Shown here piece by piece: positions 1 through 5,424 of a stretch of 8,014 bases of DNA (its first letter is position 1; every line of letters begins with the position of its first letter). The notes below the pieces were generated by a model. It was not told the origin of the DNA. It ran no database searches and saw only the letters and a program-made list of their open reading frames with translations. Position numbers and translations under genes: made by a program. This DNA is from Acidobacteriota bacterium (GTDB lineage Bacteria > Acidobacteriota > Terriglobia > Bryobacterales > Bryobacteraceae): positions 1 through 8,014 of the forward strand of contig VFZQ01000219.1 in NCBI GenBank assembly GCA_016871135.1, written 5' to 3'.

Positions 1-1
1 C

Positions 2-541
2 GACCGCACGGACGTTTTCACAAACTCCGAAGACTGCAACTTGGTACTCCTACGCGACGTTTTTCCACGTGCCAAGTACGGCGATTACCGCCGAGCGATT
101 TGTCTCCTCGACCCCTACAACATCAACCTCTCATGGGATGTTATCGAAGCAGCAGGGCAATCCAAGTCCATCGAGCTTTTTGTGAACTTCATGATCATGG
201 ACATCAACCGCAACGCGCTACGACGTGACCCGTCCAAGTCGATAAAAAGCAAAGTTGAGCAAATGACTCGACTTTGGGGCGACGATTCGTGGCTGGATGC
301 GGGCTACGACCAAATCCCGACGCTCTTTAACGACGAGGTCCCGCTCAAGGTGAGCAACGAGCGGTTCGCGGAAGCGTTCAGACAACGGCTGATTAAGAAG
401 GCTGGGTTCAAGCATGTCCCGAAACCCATGCCGATGATGACCAAGAACAGATCCGTAATCTACTACCTCTATTTCGCTTCTCAAAACGGCACGGCTCTGA
501 ATATCGTCAACGACATCTTCAAGAAGTACGGGCAACGCTAA
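2..541 (+). CDS. tcmP: Three-Cys-motif partner protein, TcmP family (5' partial)
   Basis: The frame is open back to base 2, so the gene starts before the window; the TTG at 41 is not a convincing start. The visible part has the pattern I recall for TcmP: a 'DCN' stretch (32-40), an 'LLDPYNI' strand-loop, 'LSWDVIE', and 'FMIMDINRNALRRDP', followed by an 'AFRQRLIKKAGF' helix and 'YYLYFAS' near the end. The missing N-terminal half of the family is, from memory, Rossmann/methyltransferase-like, and the Asp-Pro-Tyr here could correspond to a motif-IV-like loop; that is inference. The stop TAA (539-541) lies 2 bases before the next ATG. The next gene is exactly the type of three-Cys-motif protein for which TcmP is named, which strongly supports the call. 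GC is lower than downstream (29 of 60 bases at 241-300, counted by hand). Biochemical function is unknown. Confidence 0.83.
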   Translation, partial: DRTDVFTNSEDCNLVLLRDVFPRAKYGDYRRAICLLDPYNINLSWDVIEAAGQSKSIELFVNFMIMDINRNALRRDPSKSIKSKVEQMTRLWGDDSWLDAGYDQIPTLFNDEVPLKVSNERFAEAFRQRLIKKAGFKHVPKPMPMMTKNRSVIYYLYFASQNGTALNIVNDIFKKYGQR

Positions 542-543
542 CT

Positions 544-1335
544 ATGTCACAACACTCAACCATTGAATGGACAGACGCGACATGGAACCCTGTGCGAGGC
601 TGCACAAAAATCAGTCCGGGTTGCAAACACTGCTATGCCGAACGCTTCGCAGAGCGTTTTCGCGGCGTGAGGGGTCATCCGTTTGAGCAAGGATTCGACC
701 TGAAGATCGTTCCCGAAAAATTGGCCGAGCCACTAAACTGGAAGTCCGCCAAGCACATATTCGTAAATTCGATGAGCGATCTTTTCCACGAAAAGGTTCC
801 TCTCGATTACATCCGGAGCGTATTCGCCGTGATGAACGTGGCAAAGCAGCATCAGTATCAAGTGCTCACGAAACGCGCTGAGCGGCTGGAGGAGTTGAAT
901 CAAAGACTTCCTTGGGCGCCGAACATCTGGATGGGTGTCAGTGTCGAAAATGAGGAGTATCTCTATCGAGTCGACCATCTCCGGCGAACAAGCGCGTTTG
1001 TGAAGTTTTTGTCGATCGAACCACTATTGGGCTCGCTGGGCAAAGTCGACCTGAGCGGCATCGATTGGGTTATTGTCGGCGGGGAATCGGGACCGGGAGC
1101 TCGTTCCATGAACGAAGCGTGGGTCAAAGAAATCCGAGACCAATGCCTTCGAGCGGGAGTCGCTTTCTTCTTTAAACAATGGGGGGGGGGCCAAAAGAAG
1201 AAAGCGGGCCGGGAACTGGAAGGCCGGACCTGGGATCAGATGCCGGAACTTGTGACTATTTCCAGTTCCTGCGCGATGACAAGCACCCAAGACGTCGGAA
1301 CGGCCGCTGCGGGCTCGCGCGTCGCGGCCTTTTAG
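544..1335 (+). CDS. DUF5131 / phage Gp37-Gp68 family three-Cys-motif protein
   Basis: A 263-residue protein recognisable from its N-terminal 'IEWTDATWNPVRGC' and the Cys motif C20-x6-C27-x2-C30 followed by 'YAERFAER'. Other family blocks follow: 'VNSMSDLFHE' (74-83), 'LTKRAERL' (108-115), 'GVSVEN' (131-136), 'FLSIEPLLG' (155-163), 'VIVGGESGPGAR' (176-187), 'FFFKQWGG' (208-215) and 'AGRELEGRTWDQMP' (221-234). The three cysteines in an alternating strand/helix fold suggest a metal or Fe-S site, possibly in a radical-SAM-like barrel; this is inference, because the spacing is not the classic CxxxCxxC. It is adjacent to and probably translationally coupled with TcmP, 2 bases downstream. Two oddities: a G10 run encodes part of W213-G-G-G, and after the usual family end near residue 234 there is a 29-residue Ser/Ala/Thr-rich tail (235-263) whose codons form a terminator-like hairpin. 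Proteins of this family occur in phages and mobile regions; the function is not established. Confidence 0.9.
   Translation: MSQHSTIEWTDATWNPVRGCTKISPGCKHCYAERFAERFRGVRGHPFEQGFDLKIVPEKLAEPLNWKSAKHIFVNSMSDLFHEKVPLDYIRSVFAVMNVAKQHQYQVLTKRAERLEELNQRLPWAPNIWMGVSVENEEYLYRVDHLRRTSAFVKFLSIEPLLGSLGKVDLSGIDWVIVGGESGPGARSMNEAWVKEIRDQCLRAGVAFFFKQWGGGQKKKAGRELEGRTWDQMPELVTISSSCAMTSTQDVGTAAAGSRVAAF
1181..1190 (+). repeat. G10 homopolymer tract inside the DUF5131 gene
   Basis: Ten consecutive G follow the T of codon 213: the codons are TGG GGG GGG GGC, giving Trp-Gly-Gly-Gly. Family sequence on both sides (FFFKQW before, KKKAGRELEGRTWDQMP after) is in the same frame, so the length shown is the ON frame. 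A gain or loss of one G would frameshift the last fifth of the protein. It could be a slippage-prone contingency tract, or simply a place where sequencing errors collect. Confidence 0.9.
1302..1333 (+). terminator. Probable intrinsic terminator overlapping the end of the DUF5131 gene
   Basis: GGCCGC (1302-1307) pairs with GCGGCC (1324-1329), and an inner GCG (1309-1311) can pair with CGC (1318-1320) around the loop GGCTCG. A run of four T (1330-1333) follows directly, and the stop codon TAG (1333-1335) uses its last T. The hairpin is therefore encoded by the last codons of the gene. It would separate the TcmP/DUF5131 cassette from gcdH. The T tract is short, so efficiency is uncertain. Confidence 0.6.
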
Positions 1336-1401
1336 ACGACCGCAAGCCGGCGTAATCGCGCTCCGCCCCGAGGATTGCGGCCAAATCTGGGAAAATGGGT
1401 C

Positions 1402-2568
1402 ATGGCCTTTAAGGGTGTGGATTACTTCCTGATCGACTCCGTCCTTACCGAAGAGGAAAAACTCGTCCGGCGGACGGCGCGCCAGTTCGTCGACGAGCAG
1501 GTCCTGCCGGTCATCCGCGCCTATTATAGCGAGGGCCGCTTTCCGCTTGAACTTGTCCCGCAGATGGCCGAACTCGGCTTCTTCGGCGCGAACCTCGAAG
1601 GCTACGGTTGCGCCGGCATGAGCCAGGTCGAATACGGTCTCATCATGCAGGAGCTAGACCGCGCCGACTCCGGGATGCGGAGTTTTGTCAGCGTGCAGGG
1701 CGCGCTGGTGATGTACCCGCTGCTGAGCTTTGGTTCCGAGGAGCAGAAGTCCCGCTGGCTGCCGGCGCTTCAGCAGGGCAAGGCCATCGGTTGTTTCGGG
1801 CTGACGGAACCGCAGTTCGGCTCCAACCCTTCCGGCATGCTGACCCGCGCCGAGCGCGACGGCGACGGCTGGATTCTGAACGGCGAAAAGACCTGGATTA
1901 CCAATGGATCGCTCGCCGATGTGGCGATCGTCTGGGCGCGCACGCCGGAGGGAATTCGAGGGTTCGTCGTCGAAAAAGGTACGCCCGGTTTCACGACGCG
2001 TGACATCCACGGCAAAATGTCGATGCGCGCGTCGATCACGTCGAGCCTGTTGCTGAGCGACGTCCGCCTGCCCGCCTCGGCGATGCTGCCGGGCGCGATA
2101 GGCCTGAAATCGGCGCTGGCGTGTTTGTCCCAGGCGCGGTTCGGCATCGGGTGGGGCGTGATCGGCGCGGCGATGGACTGCTACGAAACGGCGCGGAGCT
2201 ACGTCGTTACGCGCACGCAGTTCGACGGCAAGCCGCTGGCGTCCCATCAGCTGGTCCAGGAAAAACTGGCGTGGATGATCACCGAGATCACCAAAGCGCA
2301 ACTGCTGGCGCTTCACGCCGGGCGGTTGAAGGATCAGGGCAAGCTCGACGCCGCGCACATCTCGATGCTGAAGCGGAACAACGTCGCAATGGCTCTGGAA
2401 TGCGCACGCGTCAGCCGAGACCTCCTCGGCGCGAACGGCATCATGGACGAGTATCCGATTATGCGCCACATGTGCAACCTGGAGACTGTCAAAACCTACG
2501 AGGGCACCGACCACATCCACTGCCTGGTTATCGGCGAACGCGTCACCGGGATTGCAGCGTACCGCTAG
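1402..2568 (+). CDS. gcdH: Glutaryl-CoA dehydrogenase (acyl-CoA dehydrogenase family)
   Basis: FAD enzyme oxidising glutaryl-CoA, usually with decarboxylation to crotonyl-CoA, in lysine, tryptophan and aromatic-acid breakdown; electrons go to ETF. The 388-residue protein follows remembered human GCDH over its whole length: 'LTEEEKLVRRTAR' (15-27), 'GYGCAGMS' (67-74), 'CFGLTEPQFGSNP' (131-143), 'KTWITN', 'SLKRNN'-like 'MLKRNNVAMAL', 'LLGANGIMDEYP' and 'KTYEGTDHIH' (364-373). Glu367 is the expected catalytic base, Tyr366 precedes it, and Arg93 matches the substrate-carboxylate arginine (human Arg94). The residue matching human Glu87 is Asp86. I chose ATG 1402 because homology starts there; a TTG at 1375 would add nine unsupported residues. 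A weak GGGA (1389-1392) lies nine bases upstream. The 66-base gap before it holds no clear promoter. secG follows after 25 bases, suggesting cotranscription. Confidence 0.93.
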   Translation: MAFKGVDYFLIDSVLTEEEKLVRRTARQFVDEQVLPVIRAYYSEGRFPLELVPQMAELGFFGANLEGYGCAGMSQVEYGLIMQELDRADSGMRSFVSVQGALVMYPLLSFGSEEQKSRWLPALQQGKAIGCFGLTEPQFGSNPSGMLTRAERDGDGWILNGEKTWITNGSLADVAIVWARTPEGIRGFVVEKGTPGFTTRDIHGKMSMRASITSSLLLSDVRLPASAMLPGAIGLKSALACLSQARFGIGWGVIGAAMDCYETARSYVVTRTQFDGKPLASHQLVQEKLAWMITEITKAQLLALHAGRLKDQGKLDAAHISMLKRNNVAMALECARVSRDLLGANGIMDEYPIMRHMCNLETVKTYEGTDHIHCLVIGERVTGIAAYR

Positions 2569-2593
2569 GTGCGCTACTCTGGTAGCTGTTGTC

Positions 2594-3013
2594 ATGATTC
2601 TTACTGTCATACTCACGATCGTCCATGTGATCGTGTGCCTCTTCCTGGTTGTCGTCGTGCTGCTGCAAAGCGGCAAGGCGGCCGATCTGGCTGGCGCATT
2701 CGGCGGCATGGGCTCCCAGACTGTATTTGGCCCGCGTGGCGCGGCGACGGCTCTCAGCCGGGCGACGACCATTGCGGCGGTTCTGTTTATGGTGACGTCG
2801 TTGGGGTTGTCGGTTATGGCGACAAGGAAGTCGGGATCCTCGGTTGGCGGTTCGAAGTCGGTGTTGGAGACCACGGTTGATCCAGGAGCCGGCAAAGCGC
2901 CGGAAGCCCCGAAACCTTCGGTAACATTGGTTGACCCGGTGACCGGCAAGGACGTGAGCACGCAGGAGATTCCGCTCCCGCCCAAGCCCCCGGCCGAACA
3001 GAAAAAGCAGTAG
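2594..3013 (+). CDS. secG: Preprotein translocase subunit SecG
   Basis: Small inner-membrane subunit that associates with SecY and SecE and assists protein export. It has the expected two membrane segments, about residues 2-24 and 58-76, with the conserved cytoplasmic loop between them: 'VVLLQSGKAADLAGAFGG' (21-38), 'TVFGPRGAATALSRAT' (43-58). The 139-residue length exceeds the enterobacterial protein because of a Pro/Lys/Glu-rich hydrophilic tail (about 78-139, 'IPLPPKPPAEQKKQ' at the end), a type of extension seen in other phyla. ATG 2594 places the first segment right at the N terminus; the frame is open further up (TTG 2552), but that would overlap gcdH and add unsupported residues. No good Shine-Dalgarno is visible, so coupling to gcdH, whose stop is 25 bases upstream, is plausible. 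A tRNA-Leu gene starts 10 bases after the stop. Confidence 0.92.
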   Translation: MILTVILTIVHVIVCLFLVVVVLLQSGKAADLAGAFGGMGSQTVFGPRGAATALSRATTIAAVLFMVTSLGLSVMATRKSGSSVGGSKSVLETTVDPGAGKAPEAPKPSVTLVDPVTGKDVSTQEIPLPPKPPAEQKKQ

Positions 3014-3023
3014 CCACGACTTT

Positions 3024-3108
3024 GCGGAGGTGGCGGAATTGGCAGACGCACTAGCTTGAGGTGCTAGCGGGTAACACCGTGGGGGTTCAAGTCCCCCTCT
3101 CCGCACCA
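3024..3108 (+). tRNA. tRNA-Leu (anticodon GAG), CCA encoded
   Basis: Complete class II cloverleaf. The acceptor GCGGAGG (3024-3030) pairs with TCTCCGC (3098-3104). A D arm with GGAATTGGCAGAC is present. The anticodon stem CTAGC/GCTAG (3051-3055, 3063-3067) closes the loop TTGAGGT, giving anticodon GAG at 3058-3060, which reads CUC and CUU. A long variable arm lies at 3068-3080. The T arm GGGGG-TTCAAGT-CCCCC spans 3081-3097. A discriminator A and CCA (3105-3108) are encoded. The long variable arm, the GAG anticodon and the overall likeness to bacterial tRNA-Leu are consistent. Only 10 bases separate it from the secG stop, so it is probably released from the secG transcript or driven by a promoter inside secG. 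Confidence 0.97.
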
Positions 3109-3116
3109 TATTTTGG

Positions 3117-3155
3117 ACGATCGCAGGCAGCCCTCACCGGCTGCCTGAATCGTTT
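3117..3155 (+). terminator. Probable intrinsic terminator after secG/tRNA-Leu
   Basis: A perfect nine-pair stem, CAGGCAGCC (3124-3132) with GGCTGCCTG (3139-3147), encloses the loop CTCACC. An outer ACGAT (3117-3121) can pair with ATCGT (3149-3153) across a small internal loop, and three T follow (3153-3155). It lies between the tRNA and the next gene, just where a terminator for the gcdH-secG-tRNA unit is expected. The short T tract leaves some doubt; it might instead act as a 3'-end processing or stability hairpin. The remaining bases to 3166 show no clear promoter or Shine-Dalgarno. Confidence 0.65.
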
Positions 3156-3166
3156 ACGATGGTTCG

Positions 3167-4471
3167 ATGTCTGATCAGGACCAGCCGGAAGCGCTCGAAC
3201 CGGAAAGTGTGATCGAACCGGAACCCGAACCGGAACCCGAACCGGAGCCGATTCCCCTCACGCCTGTCGCGCGCCAGGAGCGCATCGCGGCGATGGACGT
3301 GCTGCGCGGACTGGCCGTCTTCGGCATTTTTCTGATCAACATGCCGCTGTTCATCGCGCCGTCGAACGCGTTCTTCGGCTGGGAGGCCAATCCCTTTTGG
3401 ACCGAAGAAAAGGACCGGCTCGCGACGCTCTTCATTTACATCTTCGCGCAGGGAAAGTTCTATACGATGTTCTCGTTCCTGTTCGGCCTCGGCTTCGGCG
3501 TGCAGATGATGCGTGCCGCCGAGCGCCACTCGCGGAACTTTACGAGCGTCTACCTCCGCCGGTTGACGGTGCTGCTTATGATCGGCGCGCTGCACATGTT
3601 TCTGGTCTGGTGGGGCGATGTGCTGCACGTGTACGCGCTGCTTGGTTTTGTCCTCCTGCTCTTTCGGAATCGAACGGATAAGACGCTCATCGTCTGGGCG
3701 CTCTGCCTTACCTTCATCCCACTCACACTCGCGCTCGGCGGGACAACCTACGACTACTTCGATAAGCAAAAGAAGCCGCAAATCGAACGCGATCTCCGCC
3801 GTGTTCGCAACCAACAGGACCAGGCCAAGCGCCTGAACGAAGAGACAAAAGTCTACGGTTCCGGAACGTTCACCGAAATCCTAAAGGCTCGCTACAAATA
3901 CAACCTCAATCACCTGCCGGGCGAAATCGGCTGGTCGACCGAACTGTTGACTAACTTCCTGCTTGGCCTCTGGTGCGCGCGCCGCTGCGTCTTCACGAAC
4001 CCCGAAGAGCATCTTCCGATGTTGCGCAGGTTCGCGTACACGATTTTCCCGCTCGCCCTGGCCTGGACCACGGCCGATCAACTCTGGGGGTACTTCCATC
4101 CTGGTGAGCCCGAGCCGCTTTGGCGTACGCACATGGGACTTATTCGCGAATTCCTCGGCCGCCCCGGGATGACGTTTGGCTACATCGCGATCCTTTTGTT
4201 GGCCGGCGTGCGGGCGTGGATGTCGCCGTTCGCCGCCGTCGGCCGGATGGCGCTGACCAACTACCTGCTGCATTCGCTCACGTTCACGACAATCGCGCTC
4301 GGCTACGGCTTCGGCATGTTCTCCCGCATCCCGCCGGCTACCGGACTCGCCCTTTGCGTGGGCTTCTACGCGCTGCAAGTTCCGTTCAGTATGTGGTGGC
4401 TCGGGCGTTTTCGATACGGTCCCGCCGAGTGGCTGTGGCGCACGCTTACCTACGGCGCCAGACCAGCCTAG
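3167..4471 (+). CDS. DUF418 family (YeiB-like) integral membrane protein
   Basis: A 434-residue multi-spanning inner-membrane protein of unknown substrate. Family marks run the whole length: 'RIAAMDVLRGLAVFGIFLIN' (39-58), 'FYTMFSFLFGLGFGVQ' (98-113), 'WWGDVLHVYALLG' (148-160), then a hydrophilic loop (about 196-255), and the C-terminal DUF418 signature 'GRMALTNYLLHS' (359-370) and 'RYGPAEWLWRTLTYG' (416-430). Roughly eight to ten membrane segments are visible, including about 44-63, 87-112, 133-166, 173-191, 258-272, 287-305, 334-350, 362-384 and 391-411. Some relatives are proposed transporters, but nothing here fixes a role. The first 30 residues are acidic and Pro-rich, coded by a 12-base tandem repeat, and should lie in the cytoplasm before the first span. 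ATG 3167 lacks a clear Shine-Dalgarno. The 3' end overlaps the convergent 52-residue cox-operon gene by 26 bases. Confidence 0.87.
   Translation: MSDQDQPEALEPESVIEPEPEPEPEPEPIPLTPVARQERIAAMDVLRGLAVFGIFLINMPLFIAPSNAFFGWEANPFWTEEKDRLATLFIYIFAQGKFYTMFSFLFGLGFGVQMMRAAERHSRNFTSVYLRRLTVLLMIGALHMFLVWWGDVLHVYALLGFVLLLFRNRTDKTLIVWALCLTFIPLTLALGGTTYDYFDKQKKPQIERDLRRVRNQQDQAKRLNEETKVYGSGTFTEILKARYKYNLNHLPGEIGWSTELLTNFLLGLWCARRCVFTNPEEHLPMLRRFAYTIFPLALAWTTADQLWGYFHPGEPEPLWRTHMGLIREFLGRPGMTFGYIAILLLAGVRAWMSPFAAVGRMALTNYLLHSLTFTTIALGYGFGMFSRIPPATGLALCVGFYALQVPFSMWWLGRFRYGPAEWLWRTLTYGARPA
3215..3250 (+). repeat. Three tandem 12-base units coding (Glu-Pro)n
   Basis: The unit GAACCGGAACCC occurs at 3215-3226 and 3227-3238, and with two changes at 3239-3250 (GAACCGGAGCCG). 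It codes for alternating Glu-Pro at residues 17-28 of the DUF418 protein. In-frame 12-base units mean copy-number changes would alter length without a frameshift. Confidence 0.93.
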
Positions 4472-4604
4472 CGATCACGCCGATCCCGGCCAGCAGCGGC
4501 AGCGCGATCACGAAGACCCCGGCATTCAATGCCGCCGACTGCGCCAGATTCTGCATCTCGGCGTTGCGAAAACACATCACGCACTGGGCAAACAAGATTG
4601 TCAT
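4446..4604 (-). CDS. 52-residue single-span membrane protein with CxxC, last gene of cox operon
   Basis: I do not recognise a named family. The ATG (4604-4602) overlaps the TGA of the subunit IV gene in an ATGA arrangement, the same style as most other junctions in this operon, which is the main evidence that it is real. The protein starts 'MTILFAQCVMCFRNAE', with Cys8-x2-Cys11, and continues with a hydrophobic stretch at about 27-46 and a basic end 'RLVWRRR'. By the positive-inside rule the C terminus should be cytoplasmic and the CxxC outside, on the face where CuA is assembled. A role as a small oxidase subunit or in copper or thiol handling during assembly is inference only. I vaguely recall similar CxxC mini-proteins next to cox genes in Acidobacteriota, unverified. 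The stop TAA (4448-4446) lies inside the convergent DUF418 gene. Confidence 0.62.
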   Translation of the reverse strand: MTILFAQCVMCFRNAEMQNLAQSAALNAGVFVIALPLLAGIGVIARLVWRRR

Positions 4605-4867
4605 CGCATCGCCCCCGCGCGCACGCCGTCGGGCAGCAGAGCCAGCAACAATCCCACGCAGACGAACAGGAACGGCAGCAACAACAGCAGCGGTTTCGGC
4701 CGGTAGTTTTTCAGGTGCATGAACCACCACGCGATCATCGCCGCCTTCGCGAACGAAAGCGCCAGCAGCAGCGCGAGCATCAAGCCGGGCGCGGTCTTCA
4801 CCCACGCCAACGCGACTTCGACAAGAGTGAGCGCGACGAGCGCGAGCCACACGCGCACGTTCGTCAT
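4601..4867 (-). CDS. Cytochrome c oxidase subunit IV, prokaryotic COX4 type
   Basis: An 88-residue protein with three membrane segments, about 4-22, 28-50 and 58-78. The second carries the family mark 'FAKAAMIAWWFMHLK' (39-53), matching the usual Lys-Ala...Phe-Met-His-Leu pattern of the bacterial caa3/bo3-type subunit IV. Short length and position directly after coxC fit. This subunit is not catalytic; in relatives it packs against subunits I and III and supports assembly or stability. The ATG (4867-4865) overlaps the coxC TGA (ATGA), and its own TGA overlaps the next ATG, so translation is probably coupled on both sides. The symbol ctaF or coxD could be used, but naming varies between lineages. 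Confidence 0.87.
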   Translation of the reverse strand: MTNVRVWLALVALTLVEVALAWVKTAPGLMLALLLALSFAKAAMIAWWFMHLKNYRPKPLLLLLPFLFVCVGLLLALLPDGVRAGAMR

Positions 4868-5424
4868 GACTGCACCGCCATCAGATAGACCAGCGGAAAC
4901 ACGAACATCCAGACCAGATCGACAAAGTGCCAGTAGAGGCCGCCGGTTTCGATGTCTTCCTCGTTGAACTTGCCGCGCGCGACCCCGGCCGTCAGCACGC
5001 TCAGGTAGATCACGCCTCCAGCCACGTGCGCCATATGTAACCCAGTCACGGCGAAGAAGACGGAGCCGAACAGCGTCGCAGGCGTGATCGCGCTTGCGTG
5101 AATCAGATGATTCCATTCGGTGAGATGCAGGCCGATGAAGATTATGCCGCCGAGGATGGTGGCGCCGAGCCACTTCGCGGTTGCGCCGCGATCGCCTTGC
5201 TTCATCGCGGCCACGGCCCATACCATCGTCAGGCTCGAGGCAAGCAACACCACCGTCATCACGGTCGAGAACACGATTGCCGGTTGCAGCGCGAACGGCC
5301 GAAGCCATTCGCCATTGGCGAAGCGAAGCACGGAGTAACAAACGAGCAGCGTCGCGAAGGTCAGCAGATCGCTCATCACGAAGAGCCACATGCCGAAGAC
5401 TTTGACGCCGCGCGGATTCGTCAT
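4864..5424 (-). CDS. coxC: Cytochrome c oxidase subunit III (short, five-span type)
   Basis: A 186-residue subunit III lacking the first two helices of the mitochondrial form, as in caa3/bo3-type oxidases. Visible marks: 'FGMWLFVMSDLLTFATLL' (10-27), 'LLASSLTMVWA' (60-70), 'GIIFIGLHLTEW' (93-104) with the conserved helix glutamate at Glu103, 'FFAVTGLHMAHVAGG' (123-137) with His130 and His133, and 'YWHFVDLVWMFVFPLVYL' (164-181). Five membrane segments are predicted by eye. It sits in the inner membrane beside subunit I and helps sustain proton uptake. The ATG (5424-5422) is chosen because it overlaps the previous gene's TGA; the frame stays open to 5745, but that part overlaps the preceding gene and is not family-like. 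This is the canonical copy of two subunit-III-like genes here. Confidence 0.92.
   Translation of the reverse strand: MTNPRGVKVFGMWLFVMSDLLTFATLLVCYSVLRFANGEWLRPFALQPAIVFSTVMTVVLLASSLTMVWAVAAMKQGDRGATAKWLGATILGGIIFIGLHLTEWNHLIHASAITPATLFGSVFFAVTGLHMAHVAGGVIYLSVLTAGVARGKFNEEDIETGGLYWHFVDLVWMFVFPLVYLMAVQS

Noticed and set aside
1243..1355. Alternative frame at the end of the three-Cys gene as a possible frameshifted true C terminus
   Set aside because: It reads 'YFQFLRDDKHPRRRNG...' to a TAA at 1353-1355, which I could not match to anything. The annotated frame holds the family motifs through 'WDQMP', so no frameshift is needed.
1375..1401. TTG start nine codons upstream of gcdH ATG 1402
   Set aside because: The extra residues do not resemble GCDH N termini as I recall them, and homology begins close to the ATG.
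1654..3051. Long - strand open frame (465 codons) opposite gcdH and secG
   Set aside because: It spans two well-supported genes on the other strand and has Arg/Ala-rich composition without recognisable motifs.
3024..3166. tRNA-Leu 3' end as an attachment site for an integrated element
   Set aside because: No integrase and no second copy of the tRNA end was noticed in the window, and the low-GC cassette lies about 1.7 kb away behind two core genes.
3134..3814. - strand open frames opposite the DUF418 gene, also at 3881-4378
   Set aside because: Charged, low-complexity shadow frames; the + strand DUF418 protein explains the region.
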